Below are positions 8,822-18,130 of a stretch of 64,000 bases of DNA, piece after piece; the stretch's first letter is position 1; each line of letters opens with the position of its first letter. The translations under genes were made by a program, and so were the position numbers. Under the pieces are notes generated by a model that saw only the letters and a list, made by a program, of their open reading frames with translations, did no database searches and was not told where the DNA came from. The stretch comes from Donghicola tyrosinivorans (GTDB lineage Bacteria; Pseudomonadota; Alphaproteobacteria; Rhodobacterales; Rhodobacteraceae), in contig NZ_PVTQ01000002.1 of NCBI RefSeq assembly GCF_003003355.1, forward strand, positions 248,001 to 312,000, given 5' to 3'.

Positions 8822-9223
8822 CTATTCCCACCAAGGGTCGATGGCGGCTATGTCGTCATCGCTCCAGCCCAGATGATGGGCCATTTCGTGGACGGTGATA
8901 TGGGCCACCAGTTCCTCTAGCGACACATTCCTCCGATCAAGTAACTCTGCCTCAATGGCCGCCCGATAGAGGTGGATTTCCGCAGGCCCATAAGGGCCGC
9001 CGTCAAAGCTGCGCTCTGTCAGGGGCACGCCGCTATATAGGCCGGTCAATTCTAGCGGATCACTCATGCCAAAGTCCGCCAGCACATCGCGGGGCGCATG
9101 CTCCATTACCAATAGGGTGATCTCACGTGCCGCCGCTTGGAACGCGGCAGGCAAGCGTTCCAGTGTCCGTTGGGCGATTTTTTCGATTTCGGGGCTGCGC
9201 ACAGGCTCTGTCATAAGGCTCAT
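8822..9223 (-). CDS. Zincin-like metallopeptidase family protein
   Basis: 133 residues with a C-terminal HEMAHHLGWSDDD motif, the signature of a short proteobacterial zincin family (PF06262 type) with an HExxHxxG-like zinc site. Small soluble proteins of this family are usually annotated as possible metallopeptidases; no substrate is established. It converges with the SseB-like gene and is divergent from gltX. Minus-strand start ATG at 9223; a second in-frame ATG lies three codons downstream. Confidence 0.8.
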   Translation of the reverse strand: MSLMTEPVRSPEIEKIAQRTLERLPAAFQAAAREITLLVMEHAPRDVLADFGMSDPLELTGLYSGVPLTERSFDGGPYGPAEIHLYRAAIEAELLDRRNVSLEELVAHITVHEMAHHLGWSDDDIAAIDPWWE

Positions 9224-9274
9224 ATGGACATTTTCGCGCCTCTATGAAAGAGGTCGGGGCAACAGGAGAACGCT

Positions 9275-10609
9275 ATGACGACCACCCGTTTCGCCCCTTC
9301 GCCCACCGGTTACATTCACGTGGGCAACCTGCGCACTGCGCTGATGAACTATCTGATCGCCCGCAAAGCCGGCGGTACCTTCATCCTGCGCATCGACGAC
9401 ACCGACCCCGAGCGGTCCAAGCAGGAATACGTCGATGCCATCAAGCAGGATCTGGAATGGCTTGGCCTGACCTGGGACAAGGTCGAACGCCAGTCCGAAC
9501 GTCTGGACCGCTATGAAGACGCTGCCACCAAACTGCGCGAGATGGGCCGTTTCTACGAATGCTTCGAGACCCCGACCGAGTTGGACCTCAAGCGCAAGAA
9601 ACAGCTCAACATGGGCAAGCCTCCGGTTTATGACCGCGCGGCCCTGAACCTCTCCGACGCGGAAAAGGAAAAGCTGCGGGCCGAGCGTGGCAACGGCCAC
9701 TGGCGCTTCAAGCTGGATCAGCAGCGCATCGAATGGACCGATGGCATCCTTGGCGATCTGTCGATTGACGCAGCTTCGGTCTCGGACCCCGTTCTGATCC
9801 GCGGCGATGGTCAGGTGCTCTACACGCTGGCCTCTGTGGTTGATGACACCGATATGGGCGTGACCCATGTGGTGCGCGGCTCGGACCACGTGACCAACAC
9901 CGCCACCCAGATCCAGATGATCCAAGCGCTTGGCTTCACCCCGCCGTCCTTCGCGCATCACTCGCTGCTGACCGGCCCGCAGGGCGAGGCACTGTCCAAG
10001 CGTCTTGGCGTGCTGTCGATCCGCGACCTGCGCGCCGCGGGCGTTCAGCCTATGGCGCTTTTGTCGCTGATGGCCCGCCTCGGCTCGTCCGATCCGGTGG
10101 AACTGCGCAGCGACATGTCCGAACTGATCGAGGGCTTTGACATCAACCGCTTCGGTTCGGCCCCGACCAAATTCGACAGCAACGATCTCTTCCCGCTGAC
10201 CGCCCGCATCAACGGTGCGAAGGCTTACGCAGAGGTTGCCGGACAGATCACCGCTCTGGGTGTGCCTGCGGATAAGGCCGAACTCTTCTGGACCGTCACC
10301 CGTGAAAACATCACCACCCTTGCTGACCTCGAAGGTTGGTGGACCCTCTTCCGCGACGGCGCCGATCCGGTGGTCGAGGACGAAGACCGTGCCTTCATCG
10401 AAGAGGCAATGACCTTGCTGCCCGAAGGTGACTTTGACGCGCAAACATGGTCCGACTGGACCTCGGCGGTCAAAGAAAAGACCGGCCGCAAAGGCAAAGG
10501 CCTTTTCATGCCGCTCCGCCGCGCCGTCACCGGCCAAAGCAGCGGCCCCGATATGGGCAACGTCATGCAGCTGCTGCAAGTCGTCAAAGCCCGCGGCTTC
10601 AAAGCATAA
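9275..10609 (+). CDS. gltX: Glutamyl-tRNA synthetase
   Basis: Class I aminoacyl-tRNA synthetase that charges tRNA with glutamate. Residues 3-15 (TRFAPSPTGYIHV) carry the HIGH-like motif as HVGN, and the KMSKS loop appears as LSKR at 240-243. The 444 residues fit bacterial GluRS. Alphaproteobacteria often have two GluRS copies, one of which favours tRNA-Gln for the amidotransferase route; I cannot tell which this is. The ribosome-binding site is ACAGGAGAA. A strong terminator follows. Confidence 0.95.
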   Translation: MTTTRFAPSPTGYIHVGNLRTALMNYLIARKAGGTFILRIDDTDPERSKQEYVDAIKQDLEWLGLTWDKVERQSERLDRYEDAATKLREMGRFYECFETPTELDLKRKKQLNMGKPPVYDRAALNLSDAEKEKLRAERGNGHWRFKLDQQRIEWTDGILGDLSIDAASVSDPVLIRGDGQVLYTLASVVDDTDMGVTHVVRGSDHVTNTATQIQMIQALGFTPPSFAHHSLLTGPQGEALSKRLGVLSIRDLRAAGVQPMALLSLMARLGSSDPVELRSDMSELIEGFDINRFGSAPTKFDSNDLFPLTARINGAKAYAEVAGQITALGVPADKAELFWTVTRENITTLADLEGWWTLFRDGADPVVEDEDRAFIEEAMTLLPEGDFDAQTWSDWTSAVKEKTGRKGKGLFMPLRRAVTGQSSGPDMGNVMQLLQVVKARGFKA

Positions 10610-10615
10610 AATAGA

Positions 10616-10647
10616 AAAACCGCCAGCCTTCAAAAGCTGGCGGTTTT
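10616..10647 (+). terminator. Intrinsic terminator after gltX
   Basis: AAAACCGCCAGC (10616-10627) pairs perfectly with GCTGGCGGTTTT (10636-10647), with an eight-base loop and a T-tract within the stem end. It begins seven bases after the gltX stop. Confidence 0.9.
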
Positions 10648-10713
10648 GCTTTCAGCTTGGTGAAAATACCTCGGGGGTGAATTGGCCGTACTCCAAGAGG
10701 GGGCAGCGCCCCC

Positions 10714-11274
10714 TTACCGCACCGGTACAATCCCCATTGCGGCCAGACGGTCATCCACAAACCCGCGCTCAGACGCAGATAAAACGCGATGGCGGGGATA
10801 GTCTGGCGCGGCGCGATCATCCTTGATCGGTGCGTCCCAACCGTCCGTGGTGTCAAAGAACCGGTGCGCCCCGTCTTCACCGAATTCCACCAGATAGCCC
10901 TGAACCACCACATCCAGATAACTCAGCAGGATCGGGTGCCGCAGGTCGGGCACTTCCAGCCGCTCGGGCACGCTGTAAATCGCGATCTCCACCGGACGCG
11001 TGACAGGATGTGAGACCTGATGTGTGGCGGAAAGGCGGTCATAGCCGGTTTCCCGCGCATCCAATGCCTGCCAATCGCCATTTGGCACATGGGCGATCAG
11101 CCCCTCGATCTCGGTCTGCGCGCAAGGCACAGCCGTCAAGAACGGCGAGGGGTGCAGGTCGGTGTGACGCCACATCCGCCGCCAACCACGGGCTTTTGCG
11201 CGGTGGGCGTCCTCGTAGATGTGGGTCGTGCGGTTTACAAGGCTGCCATAGCCGAAGAAGAAGGGATCAGTCAT
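10714..11274 (-). CDS. Gamma-glutamylcyclotransferase-fold protein
   Basis: 186 residues. FGYGSLVN near the N-terminus is the substrate loop of the AIG2/GGCT fold, and LDARETGYDR (about 72-81) contains the likely catalytic Glu. Proteins of this fold release 5-oxoproline from gamma-glutamyl compounds; the true substrate of this one is not known. It differs clearly from the ChaC protein at 61290, so the window has two separate branches of the fold. It lies alone between gltX and trxC, on the opposite strand. Confidence 0.75.
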   Translation of the reverse strand: MTDPFFFGYGSLVNRTTHIYEDAHRAKARGWRRMWRHTDLHPSPFLTAVPCAQTEIEGLIAHVPNGDWQALDARETGYDRLSATHQVSHPVTRPVEIAIYSVPERLEVPDLRHPILLSYLDVVVQGYLVEFGEDGAHRFFDTTDGWDAPIKDDRAAPDYPRHRVLSASERGFVDDRLAAMGIVPVR

Positions 11275-11378
11275 AGGGATGATCTGATCATTCGGCAGGG
11301 TTTCGTCAATCCCTCCCTCTTGATCCTTGCGGATCGGCTCCCGATATATGCGTTAAGTTGAATTTGTATGAGGCTCCT

Positions 11379-11813
11379 ATGTCCAACGATGACCGCCTGA
11401 CCTGTCTTGACTGCGGCACGCCCAACCGCGTCCCGTCCGAGAAACTGGACCAGTCCCCCAAATGCGGTGTATGCGGCGCCAAGCTGGTGACCGACAAAGT
11501 GGCCGAGATTGACCCCGCCACCCTGACCAAAGCGTCAAAAGACACCACGCTGCCCCTCGTGGTGGATTTCTGGGCCCCTTGGTGCGGACCTTGCCGCGCG
11601 ATGGCACCTCAGTTCGCTAGCGCGGCGAAGTCTATGCAGGGCAAGGTGCGCTTTGCCAAGCTGAACACGGAACAGCATCCGTCTGCCTCGAACCGCTACG
11701 GCATTCGTGGCATTCCCGCGATGATCGCCTTCAAGAAGGGCAAAGAGGCAGGACGCCGTGTGGGCGCGCTGCCTCAGGCCGGGATTGTGCAATTCGCCCA
11801 ATCCATCAAGTGA
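11379..11813 (+). CDS. trxC: Thioredoxin 2 (TrxC type)
   Basis: 144 residues. An N-terminal zinc ribbon (C9, C12, C29, C32) precedes a thioredoxin domain with FWAPWCGPCRAMAP, the redox pair being C69 and C72. The zinc ribbon plus WCGPC defines TrxC, a cytoplasmic disulfide reductase often induced by oxidative stress. A TTG 21 bases upstream would add seven residues. I prefer the ATG because the family starts just before the first zinc cysteine and GAGG lies upstream. It converges on the permease with no gap. Confidence 0.93.
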   Translation: MSNDDRLTCLDCGTPNRVPSEKLDQSPKCGVCGAKLVTDKVAEIDPATLTKASKDTTLPLVVDFWAPWCGPCRAMAPQFASAAKSMQGKVRFAKLNTEQHPSASNRYGIRGIPAMIAFKKGKEAGRRVGALPQAGIVQFAQSIK

Positions 11814-14330
11814 TCAGTCCTTGGCCCGCAACACGCGGGCCGGACGCACCCGCAAGGACCGCCACGCGCTAGCAAAGCCCGCCGCCAGATTGGCAAGAAT
11901 ACCGCCCAGAACGATCAGGATGGCCGAGCTCCACGTGATGGTGAAATCGGTCTCCATCACAAAGATGCTGACTGCCCAACCGGCGGTGATGCCTGCGATC
12001 AGGGCAACCAGACCCGCAGCCGCACCCATGATCATGGAGCGGATGGCAAAGCTGGACAGGATACGCGCCCGCGTCGCGCCAAGGGTCTTCAGCACGGCTG
12101 CCTCATAGGTCCGGCCAGGCTCGCCCGCGGCCGAGGCCCCCAGCAGCACCAGAAAGCCCGTCAGCAAGGTCATGCCCGCCCCGTAGGAGGCCGCAGCGGC
12201 GATGCTTTTTAGTACCTCTGCCACGCGCTCGACCGCGTCGCGGACGCGGATGGCGGTGATGTTGGGGTAGGCGGTGGCCAGATCCCGCAGGATCTGCGCC
12301 TCGTTCTCGGTGTCCGAATAGACGGTCGCAATATGGGTATGCGGCGCACCGCGCAGGGCAGCGGGGTTCATGGTTAGCACAAACCCGATGCCTGCGTTCG
12401 AGAAATCCACCTGCCGAAAGCTGGTGATCGTCCCTTTGATGTCCCGCCCCAGCACGTTGATGGTCAGCGTGTCCCCAAGCTTCAAGCCGATTTCTTCGGC
12501 CTCTTCGGCGGCAAAAGAAATCTGTGGCGGGCCATCATAGCCTTCGGGCCAGTATTCCCCTTCGGTGATGATGGTACGTTCGGGCAGCTTGTCGGCGTAG
12601 GTGATGCCACGATCCCCGCGCACGACCCAATGGTCGGGGGCGACCTCCAAAGCAGGGACATCGTTGATCTGGGTCACGACGCCGCGCAGCATCGGGGCGG
12701 TATCTACTTTGGTCACGCTGGGATCGGTTTCGACCCGCTGCAAGAAGCCGTCTAGCTGGTCGGTCTGGATATCAACGAAGAAATAACTGGGGGCACGTTC
12801 CGGCAGGTCACGGGCAATGGCGTAGCGCAGGTTGCCGTCGATCTGCCCTACAGCGGCCAGCACCGAGAGGCCAAGACCCAAGGACAACACGACCGAAGTC
12901 GCCTCTTGCCGTGGACCGCCAATTGCCGCCAGCGCCCAACGCAGGGCGGGTAGGCCGTGGGCGTGGCGGGACAGGCGGCGGGACAGGGCGATGATGCCCT
13001 TTGCCGCGCCGAACAGCACTAGCAGAGCGGCGGCAATGCCAAGGGCTGTCCAAAGCGTCAGCGTCGGCGCGTCAGAGAATGACACAGCCGTGCCTACCAA
13101 CAGCGCCACCAATAGGGCGGTGGCGATCAGATAGGCTGGTCGGGGCCAAGCGCCTTTGCCGCCCAATGCATCACGAAACAGGGTCGCGGGGCGGATCGCC
13201 TCGGTCCGTGCCAGCGGGATCAGGGTGAATAGAAGGGCTGTCAGAATGCCGTAGATCGCAGCCTCGATCAGCGGCATGGGGTAGATGGCGAATTCGGCCG
13301 GAATGGGTAGGCTGGCGGTGATCAAGGGGGCCAGCGCCAAGGGCAGACCTGCGCCGATTATCAGCCCTAGCGCGATACCTATTACCGCGATGGCCATGAC
13401 CTGAAGGAAATAGCTTTGAAAGATCGTGCTACGTGTTGCGCCCAAGGTTTTCAGGGTCGCGATTACGCCGGTTTTCCGTTGCAGATAGGCCTGCACAGCC
13501 GCCGATACGCCCACGCCGCCCACTGCCAGACCTGAGAGGCCGACGATCACAAGGAATGATCCCAAACGGTTCACAAACCTTTCGACCCCCGGTGCGCCGT
13601 TGCGGGAATCGCGCCAGCGGATGCCCGAGGCCGAGAAGACATCGCGGGCCTCTTGCTCGGTCACTTCAAGGTCGGCGGTGTCGGGCAGATCAAGGCGGTA
13701 CTTGGTTTCAAACAACGTTCCCGGCCCCAAAAGGCCCGAGGTTGCCAGATCCACGCTGCGCACCAACGTTCTGGGCCCAAGGGAGAACCCTGCGCCCGCG
13801 TCATCGGGTTCACGGGTGATGATGGCCGAGAGGGTGAAATCCTGTGATCCAAGGCGGAAGGTGTCCCCAGCCACTAGCCCCAAACGGTCTGCCAGCGCCT
13901 TGGCCATCACCCCACCGGGCAGGCTGCCGTTACCGTCCAGCGCCTGATCCAACGGCATGCTGGGGTCCAATTGCATGGTGCCGATCAGCGGGTAGAGGTC
14001 ATCCACAGCCTTCACCTGCGTCAGGGCGCGTTCGTCCCCGACCACAGCCATTGAGCGGAAATCGACCACCTCTGATACCCGCAGGGCGGTCTCGGTCATC
14101 CACGCCAACTCGTCCTCATTGGCGTAGCGGTAGGTTAGCTCAATCTCGGCGTCGCCCCCTAGCAGGGCTGCACCTTCACGGTCCAAACCTGCCTGAATCG
14201 CGCTGCGGACAGTGCCGACGCCCGCGATGGCGGCGACCCCAAGGGCAAGGCAGGCAAGAAAGATGTAAAAGCCCCGAAGGCCGGCGCGCAGTTCGCGGCG
14301 GGCCAGACGGGCGGCGGTTGTAAGGCTCAT
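11814..14330 (-). CDS. FtsX-like ABC transporter permease (YbbP type)
   Basis: 838 residues. There is an N-terminal membrane helix (about 21-40), a large periplasmic domain, three helices at about 255-380, further helices at about 395-450, a second periplasmic part, and a C-terminal FtsX block of three helices. This doubled MacB/FtsX layout is that of YbbP. With the ATPase encoded just upstream (4-base overlap) it forms an exporter next to the divergent tesA gene, an arrangement also found in E. coli. The substrate is unknown; lipids or envelope components are often proposed. Confidence 0.88.
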   Translation of the reverse strand: MSLTTAARLARRELRAGLRGFYIFLACLALGVAAIAGVGTVRSAIQAGLDREGAALLGGDAEIELTYRYANEDELAWMTETALRVSEVVDFRSMAVVGDERALTQVKAVDDLYPLIGTMQLDPSMPLDQALDGNGSLPGGVMAKALADRLGLVAGDTFRLGSQDFTLSAIITREPDDAGAGFSLGPRTLVRSVDLATSGLLGPGTLFETKYRLDLPDTADLEVTEQEARDVFSASGIRWRDSRNGAPGVERFVNRLGSFLVIVGLSGLAVGGVGVSAAVQAYLQRKTGVIATLKTLGATRSTIFQSYFLQVMAIAVIGIALGLIIGAGLPLALAPLITASLPIPAEFAIYPMPLIEAAIYGILTALLFTLIPLARTEAIRPATLFRDALGGKGAWPRPAYLIATALLVALLVGTAVSFSDAPTLTLWTALGIAAALLVLFGAAKGIIALSRRLSRHAHGLPALRWALAAIGGPRQEATSVVLSLGLGLSVLAAVGQIDGNLRYAIARDLPERAPSYFFVDIQTDQLDGFLQRVETDPSVTKVDTAPMLRGVVTQINDVPALEVAPDHWVVRGDRGITYADKLPERTIITEGEYWPEGYDGPPQISFAAEEAEEIGLKLGDTLTINVLGRDIKGTITSFRQVDFSNAGIGFVLTMNPAALRGAPHTHIATVYSDTENEAQILRDLATAYPNITAIRVRDAVERVAEVLKSIAAAASYGAGMTLLTGFLVLLGASAAGEPGRTYEAAVLKTLGATRARILSSFAIRSMIMGAAAGLVALIAGITAGWAVSIFVMETDFTITWSSAILIVLGGILANLAAGFASAWRSLRVRPARVLRAKD

Positions 14331-15022
14331 ACAGTGGCCTCCGGTGCCAGTATTTCACCGTCGGTCAGCCGGATTTGCCGGTCACACCGCTGCGCCATTT
14401 CGGGGGCGTGGGTGACCATGATCAGCGTGGACCCGTGCCGGTCGCGCAGATCGAAGATGAGGCGGATGATCGCCTCGCCATTCTCGCCGTCCAGATTGCC
14501 TGTGGGCTCATCTGCCAGAAGGATCGCAGGGCGGGGTGCGGCGGCGCGGGCGAGGGCGACGCGCTGCTGCTCGCCCCCTGACATTTGGCTGGGATAATGG
14601 TCCATGCGGTGCCCAAGCCCCACGGCCTCTAGTTCAGCGCGGGCGCGTTCCATCGCGTCTTTGTGGCCTGCCAGTTCTAGCGGAGTGGCGACGTTCTCTA
14701 GCGCCGTCATGGTCGGGATCAGGTGAAACGACTGAAAGACCACGCCCATATTCTCGCGTCGGAAGCGGGCCAGTTCATCCTCATTCATCGCGGTCAGGTC
14801 GTGCCCCAATGCGATGACTGAGCCTTCGGTTGCCATCTCTAGCCCGCCCATCAACATCAGCAGCGATGACTTGCCGGATCCCGACTGACCGACCAGCGCT
14901 AGACTTTCGCCGCGTTCAACATCCAACGTGATCCCTCGCAGGATATTGACGGGACCGGCATTGCCATCAAGGGTGAGACCTGCTTTTTGAAGAGAAAGCA
15001 CGGAGGCAGTTGAAGCGGTCAT
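14327..15022 (-). CDS. ABC transporter ATP-binding protein (YbbA/LolD type)
   Basis: 231 residues from the chosen start. Walker A GQSGSGKSS, Q-loop VFQSFHLIPTMT, signature MSGGEQQRV, Walker B ILLADEPTGNLD and H-loop MVTHAPEM match the LolD/MacB subfamily. The longer open frame upstream is rejected because this ATG fits the family start and lies at the divergent start of tesA. The ATG-GTA type 4-base overlap with the permease shows translational coupling. Confidence 0.92.
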   Translation of the reverse strand: MTASTASVLSLQKAGLTLDGNAGPVNILRGITLDVERGESLALVGQSGSGKSSLLMLMGGLEMATEGSVIALGHDLTAMNEDELARFRRENMGVVFQSFHLIPTMTALENVATPLELAGHKDAMERARAELEAVGLGHRMDHYPSQMSGGEQQRVALARAAAPRPAILLADEPTGNLDGENGEAIIRLIFDLRDRHGSTLIMVTHAPEMAQRCDRQIRLTDGEILAPEATV

Positions 15023-15710
15023 GGGCGGCACATTCCTTTTTTCGTCAATCTTTTCATATGGGAGCCAAGGCGCGCGCAGCAAGGCGTTGGCGCTGGTTCT
15101 TGCCCTTGGGGCTGTACCTGCGTGGGCTGAGCCGATCACGATTGCGGCATTGGGTGATAGTTTGACCCAAGGCTATGGGTTGCCACAGGGGCAAGGTCTG
15201 GTGCCGCAGTTGCAAGGCTGGCTGGACGGGCAGGGGGCCGAGGTGACCGTTCTGAACGCTGGTGTGTCCGGTGACACCACCGCGGGCGGGTTGGCACGCG
15301 TGGCGTGGACCCTGACCGATGATGTGGATGCGATGATCGTCACACTTGGGGGCAACGATCTGTTGCGGGGGATCGATCCGGCAGCGGCGCGGGCCAATCT
15401 GGCCGGTATCCTGCAAGAGGCGCAGGCCCGCGATGTGGATGTTCTATTGGTCGGGATGGATGCGCCGCCGAATTATGGCGCAGACTATGAGCAGGCGTTT
15501 GAAGCGATCTATCCGGAGCTTGCGCAGGAATATCACACGCTGCTCTTCCCGAACTTTTTCCAAGGGTTGCTGGATCATGGCGCAACGCCAGCGGATGCCG
15601 GAGGCTACATGCAGCCTGACGGCATCCACCCGAATGCCGAAGGAGTGGCTCTGATCGTCGAGGCCATTGGACCCAGCGTTTTGGAACTGGCCCAGAAAGC
15701 TGCGCCCTAA
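15021..15710 (+). CDS. tesA: Periplasmic SGNH-family arylesterase / lysophospholipase (TesA type)
   Basis: An SGNH/GDSL hydrolase. Block I is ALGDSLTQGYG (nucleophile Ser), block II is GVSGDTTAGG, block III is GGNDLLRG, and block V is DGIHPNAEG (catalytic Asp-x-x-His). A cleavable signal ends at VPAWA-EP. The first ATG gives a 36-residue leader with an odd, hydrophobic n-region, and it overlaps the start codon of the divergent ATPase gene (CATG). An in-frame TTG just before the ALVLALG stretch would give a more ordinary signal peptide, so the exact start is uncertain. It hydrolyses esters or lysophospholipids in the periplasm. Confidence 0.88.
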   Translation: MGGTFLFSSIFSYGSQGARSKALALVLALGAVPAWAEPITIAALGDSLTQGYGLPQGQGLVPQLQGWLDGQGAEVTVLNAGVSGDTTAGGLARVAWTLTDDVDAMIVTLGGNDLLRGIDPAAARANLAGILQEAQARDVDVLLVGMDAPPNYGADYEQAFEAIYPELAQEYHTLLFPNFFQGLLDHGATPADAGGYMQPDGIHPNAEGVALIVEAIGPSVLELAQKAAP

Positions 15711-15719
15711 GGCGAAGGG

Positions 15720-16124
15720 TTATTTGCCTTCGGGCGCTTTGGGCTTGGCGGCGATCGATCCGCGCGGACGCACGGGTGCGATGCCTTGGGCAGTCCAAGC
15801 CACGCCTGCGCGGGCGATGCGGGTGTTGTCCCACGTGTCAAAGACCAGCGTGAACCCGTCTGCGGTTATATCTTCGCAACGGATGTTGAAACGCAGGTTC
15901 TCCGATTGCGAACTGTCGATTCCCGACAGGGCAGCGGTCACGGCAGGCGGTGCGGCGAAGGGAATGTCAAAGGTCATCTCGACACGGACATGACGGGCGC
16001 CATCGCCCGACCACATGTATTCATTGGTATCTACGTGGTTGAACAGCTCATCCTGCGCCGAGATGATCTGGAACGAGCCGGGAAGCGAAACGGTTTGTTG
16101 TACAAATCGGGTCGGAGCAAGCAT
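15720..16124 (-). CDS. H-type lectin domain protein
   Basis: 134 residues. The central segment (about 38-112) with VEMTFDIPFAAPPAVTAALS, NLRFNIRCEDIT and FDTWDNTRIARAGVAW resembles the H-type lectin fold, a small beta-sandwich that binds galactose-type sugars in discoidins and snail agglutinins. There is no signal peptide. Such stand-alone domains are found in roseobacters, but their ligand and role are unknown. It converges on tesA and lies upstream of ettA's terminator on the same strand. Confidence 0.75.
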   Translation of the reverse strand: MLAPTRFVQQTVSLPGSFQIISAQDELFNHVDTNEYMWSGDGARHVRVEMTFDIPFAAPPAVTAALSGIDSSQSENLRFNIRCEDITADGFTLVFDTWDNTRIARAGVAWTAQGIAPVRPRGSIAAKPKAPEGK

Positions 16125-16207
16125 GGGAACCTCTTATACACCAGACAATTAAAACGCGCTTAAGACAATGTTAACTTTATTGATCCGCATTGGTGACGCA
16201 AGCGAAA

Positions 16208-16243
16208 CGCCCCCGCCGATCGGAAAGTTGATCGACGGGGGCG
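16208..16243 (-). terminator. Hairpin downstream of ettA
   Basis: CGCCCCCG (16208-16215) pairs with CGGGGGCG (16236-16243), extended by CGATC/GATCG inside. Read on the minus strand it comes 25 bases after the ettA stop, followed by a weak T-rich stretch. Confidence 0.65.
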
Positions 16244-16268
16244 CTGAATTTAGCACAGTTGCTGTAGA

Positions 16269-17936
16269 TTAACGGCTGAATTTCTTGTGCTTGATACGCT
16301 TGGGCTCCATCGCGTCGGGGCCAAGGCGGCGTTTCTTGTCTTCTTCATAGTCCTCGAAGTTGCCTTCGAACCATTCCACATGGGCTTCGCCTTCGAAGGC
16401 AAGGATGTGGGTACAGATACGGTCAAGGAAGAAACGGTCGTGCGAGATGACAACCGCACAGCCCGCGAAATCAACCAGAGCGTCTTCCAAGGCACGCAGG
16501 GTTTCTACGTCCAAGTCGTTGGTCGGTTCGTCGAGCAGCAGCACGTTGCCGCCTTCCTTCAGCAGTCGGGCCATGTGGACGCGGTTGCGTTCACCACCCG
16601 ACAGCAGGCCGACTTTTTTCTGCTGGTCGCCGCCCTTGAAGTTGAAGGACGAACAGTAGGCGCGGCTGTTAACCTGCGCGTCACCCAGTTCGATCAGTTC
16701 TGCGCCGCCCGAGATGGCCTCCCATACGGTGTCATTGGCGTTCAGGTCATCGCGCGACTGATCCACGTAGGACAGTTTCACGGTGTCGCCGTATTCGACC
16801 GAGCCGCTGTCAGGCTGTTCCTGACCGGTTAGCATCTTGAAAAGGGTCGATTTACCGGCGCCGTTGGGGCCGATCACACCGACAATACCGCCCGGCGGCA
16901 GCGAGAAGTTCAGACCCTCGACCAGCAGCTTATCACCATAGGCCTTTTGCAGGTTCTCGACCTCGATAACCTTCGAGCCCAGACGCGGGCCGTTCGGGAT
17001 AACGATCTGGGCGCGGCCGACCTTTTCGCGTTCGGATTGGCTGGCCATTTCGTTGTAGGCAGCGATACGGGCTTTGGATTTCGCCTGACGGGCTTTCTGG
17101 CCCTGACGCATCCATTCAAGTTCGCGCTCCAGCGTTTTCTGCTTGGCTTTGTCTTCGCGGGCTTCCTGCTCAAGACGCTTGGCTTTCTGTTCAAGCCAAG
17201 CCGAGTAGTTGCCCTCGTAGGGGATGCCGCGGCCACGGTCGAGCTCAAGGATCCAGCCGGTGATGTCATCCAGGAAGTAACGGTCGTGGGTGACGCAGAG
17301 GATGGTGCCTTTGTAGTCGATCAGGTGCTGTTGCAGCCACGCGATGGTTTCCGCATCAAGGTGGTTGGTCGGTTCGTCGAGCAGCAGCATCTCGGGCGCT
17401 TCCAGCAGCAGCTTGCACAGCGCCACGCGGCGCTTTTCACCGCCGGACAGTTTGGACACATCCGCATCATCGGGCGGGCAGCGCAACGCTTCCATCGCCA
17501 CGTCGATCTGGCTGTCCAGTTCCCACAGGTTTTCCGCGTCGATCTGGTCCTGCAGCTGGGTCATCTCTTCCATCAGCTCGTCCGAGTAATCCTCGGCGAT
17601 CTGCATGGCGATTTCGTTGAAGCGGTCGATCTTGCCCTTCTTTTCAGCAACGGCCAGCATGACGTTGTCACGAACGTTCAGTGTCTCGTCCAGCTGAGGT
17701 TCCTGCGGCAGGTAGCCAACGCGGGCACCTTGGGCTGCCCAAGCCTCGCCGCTGAAATCCTTGTCGATGCCGGCCATGATGCGCAGCAGGGTCGATTTAC
17801 CGGCACCGTTGACGCCGACCACACCGATCTTGACGCCGGGCAGGAACGACAGACGGATGTTTTCGAAACATTTCTTGCCGCCGGGATAGGTCTTGGACAC
17901 ACCGTCCATGTGATAGACGTATTGATAGGATGCCAT
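16269..17936 (-). CDS. ettA: Energy-dependent translational throttle protein EttA (ABC-F ATPase)
   Basis: 555 residues with two ABC ATPase domains and no membrane segment. The first has GVNGAGKST, KLSGGEKRR and MLLLDEPTNHLD; the second has GPNGAGKST, LLSGGERNR and VLLLDEPTNDLD. The start MASYQYVYHM and the linker ELEWMRQGQKARQAKSKAR are typical of EttA, which binds the ribosomal E site and gates the first peptide bonds according to ATP level. The chosen ATG has AAGGAGC upstream; a longer frame upstream is unlikely to be translated. Confidence 0.95.
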   Translation of the reverse strand: MASYQYVYHMDGVSKTYPGGKKCFENIRLSFLPGVKIGVVGVNGAGKSTLLRIMAGIDKDFSGEAWAAQGARVGYLPQEPQLDETLNVRDNVMLAVAEKKGKIDRFNEIAMQIAEDYSDELMEEMTQLQDQIDAENLWELDSQIDVAMEALRCPPDDADVSKLSGGEKRRVALCKLLLEAPEMLLLDEPTNHLDAETIAWLQQHLIDYKGTILCVTHDRYFLDDITGWILELDRGRGIPYEGNYSAWLEQKAKRLEQEAREDKAKQKTLERELEWMRQGQKARQAKSKARIAAYNEMASQSEREKVGRAQIVIPNGPRLGSKVIEVENLQKAYGDKLLVEGLNFSLPPGGIVGVIGPNGAGKSTLFKMLTGQEQPDSGSVEYGDTVKLSYVDQSRDDLNANDTVWEAISGGAELIELGDAQVNSRAYCSSFNFKGGDQQKKVGLLSGGERNRVHMARLLKEGGNVLLLDEPTNDLDVETLRALEDALVDFAGCAVVISHDRFFLDRICTHILAFEGEAHVEWFEGNFEDYEEDKKRRLGPDAMEPKRIKHKKFSR

Positions 17937-18075
17937 GCGCGTCCGCTCCTTGCAGATATCTGGATGATTTGGGGGCGAGTCATAGCCAAGGGGCAGGGCG
18001 GGGGCAATCATGGATCGCGCCTTGAGACGGGGCTTTTGCCGTTGTTACGGGCCGTAAAACCTGAGATGGGCTGTC

Positions 18076-18106
18076 TTGACAGTGTATCGGGTTGTCACCT
18101 TTATGT
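18076..18106 (+). promoter_or_regulatory. Candidate sigma70-type promoter for nadD
   Basis: A perfect TTGACA at 18076-18081 is followed, 18-19 bases on, by TTTATGT. The predicted transcription start lies near 18113, leaving a leader of about 18 bases before the nadD ATG. The -10 element is imperfect. Confidence 0.45.
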
Positions 18107-18130
18107 GATGGTTTCACGACGGGAACGGGT

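Noticed and set aside
9242-10633. Long open frame opposite gltX
   Set aside because: It is a mirror of the gltX codon pattern in GC-rich DNA, with no recognisable motif or ribosome-binding site. Similar shadows lie opposite the M3 peptidase, ettA, lysS, and rpsD/hisC, and were all left out.
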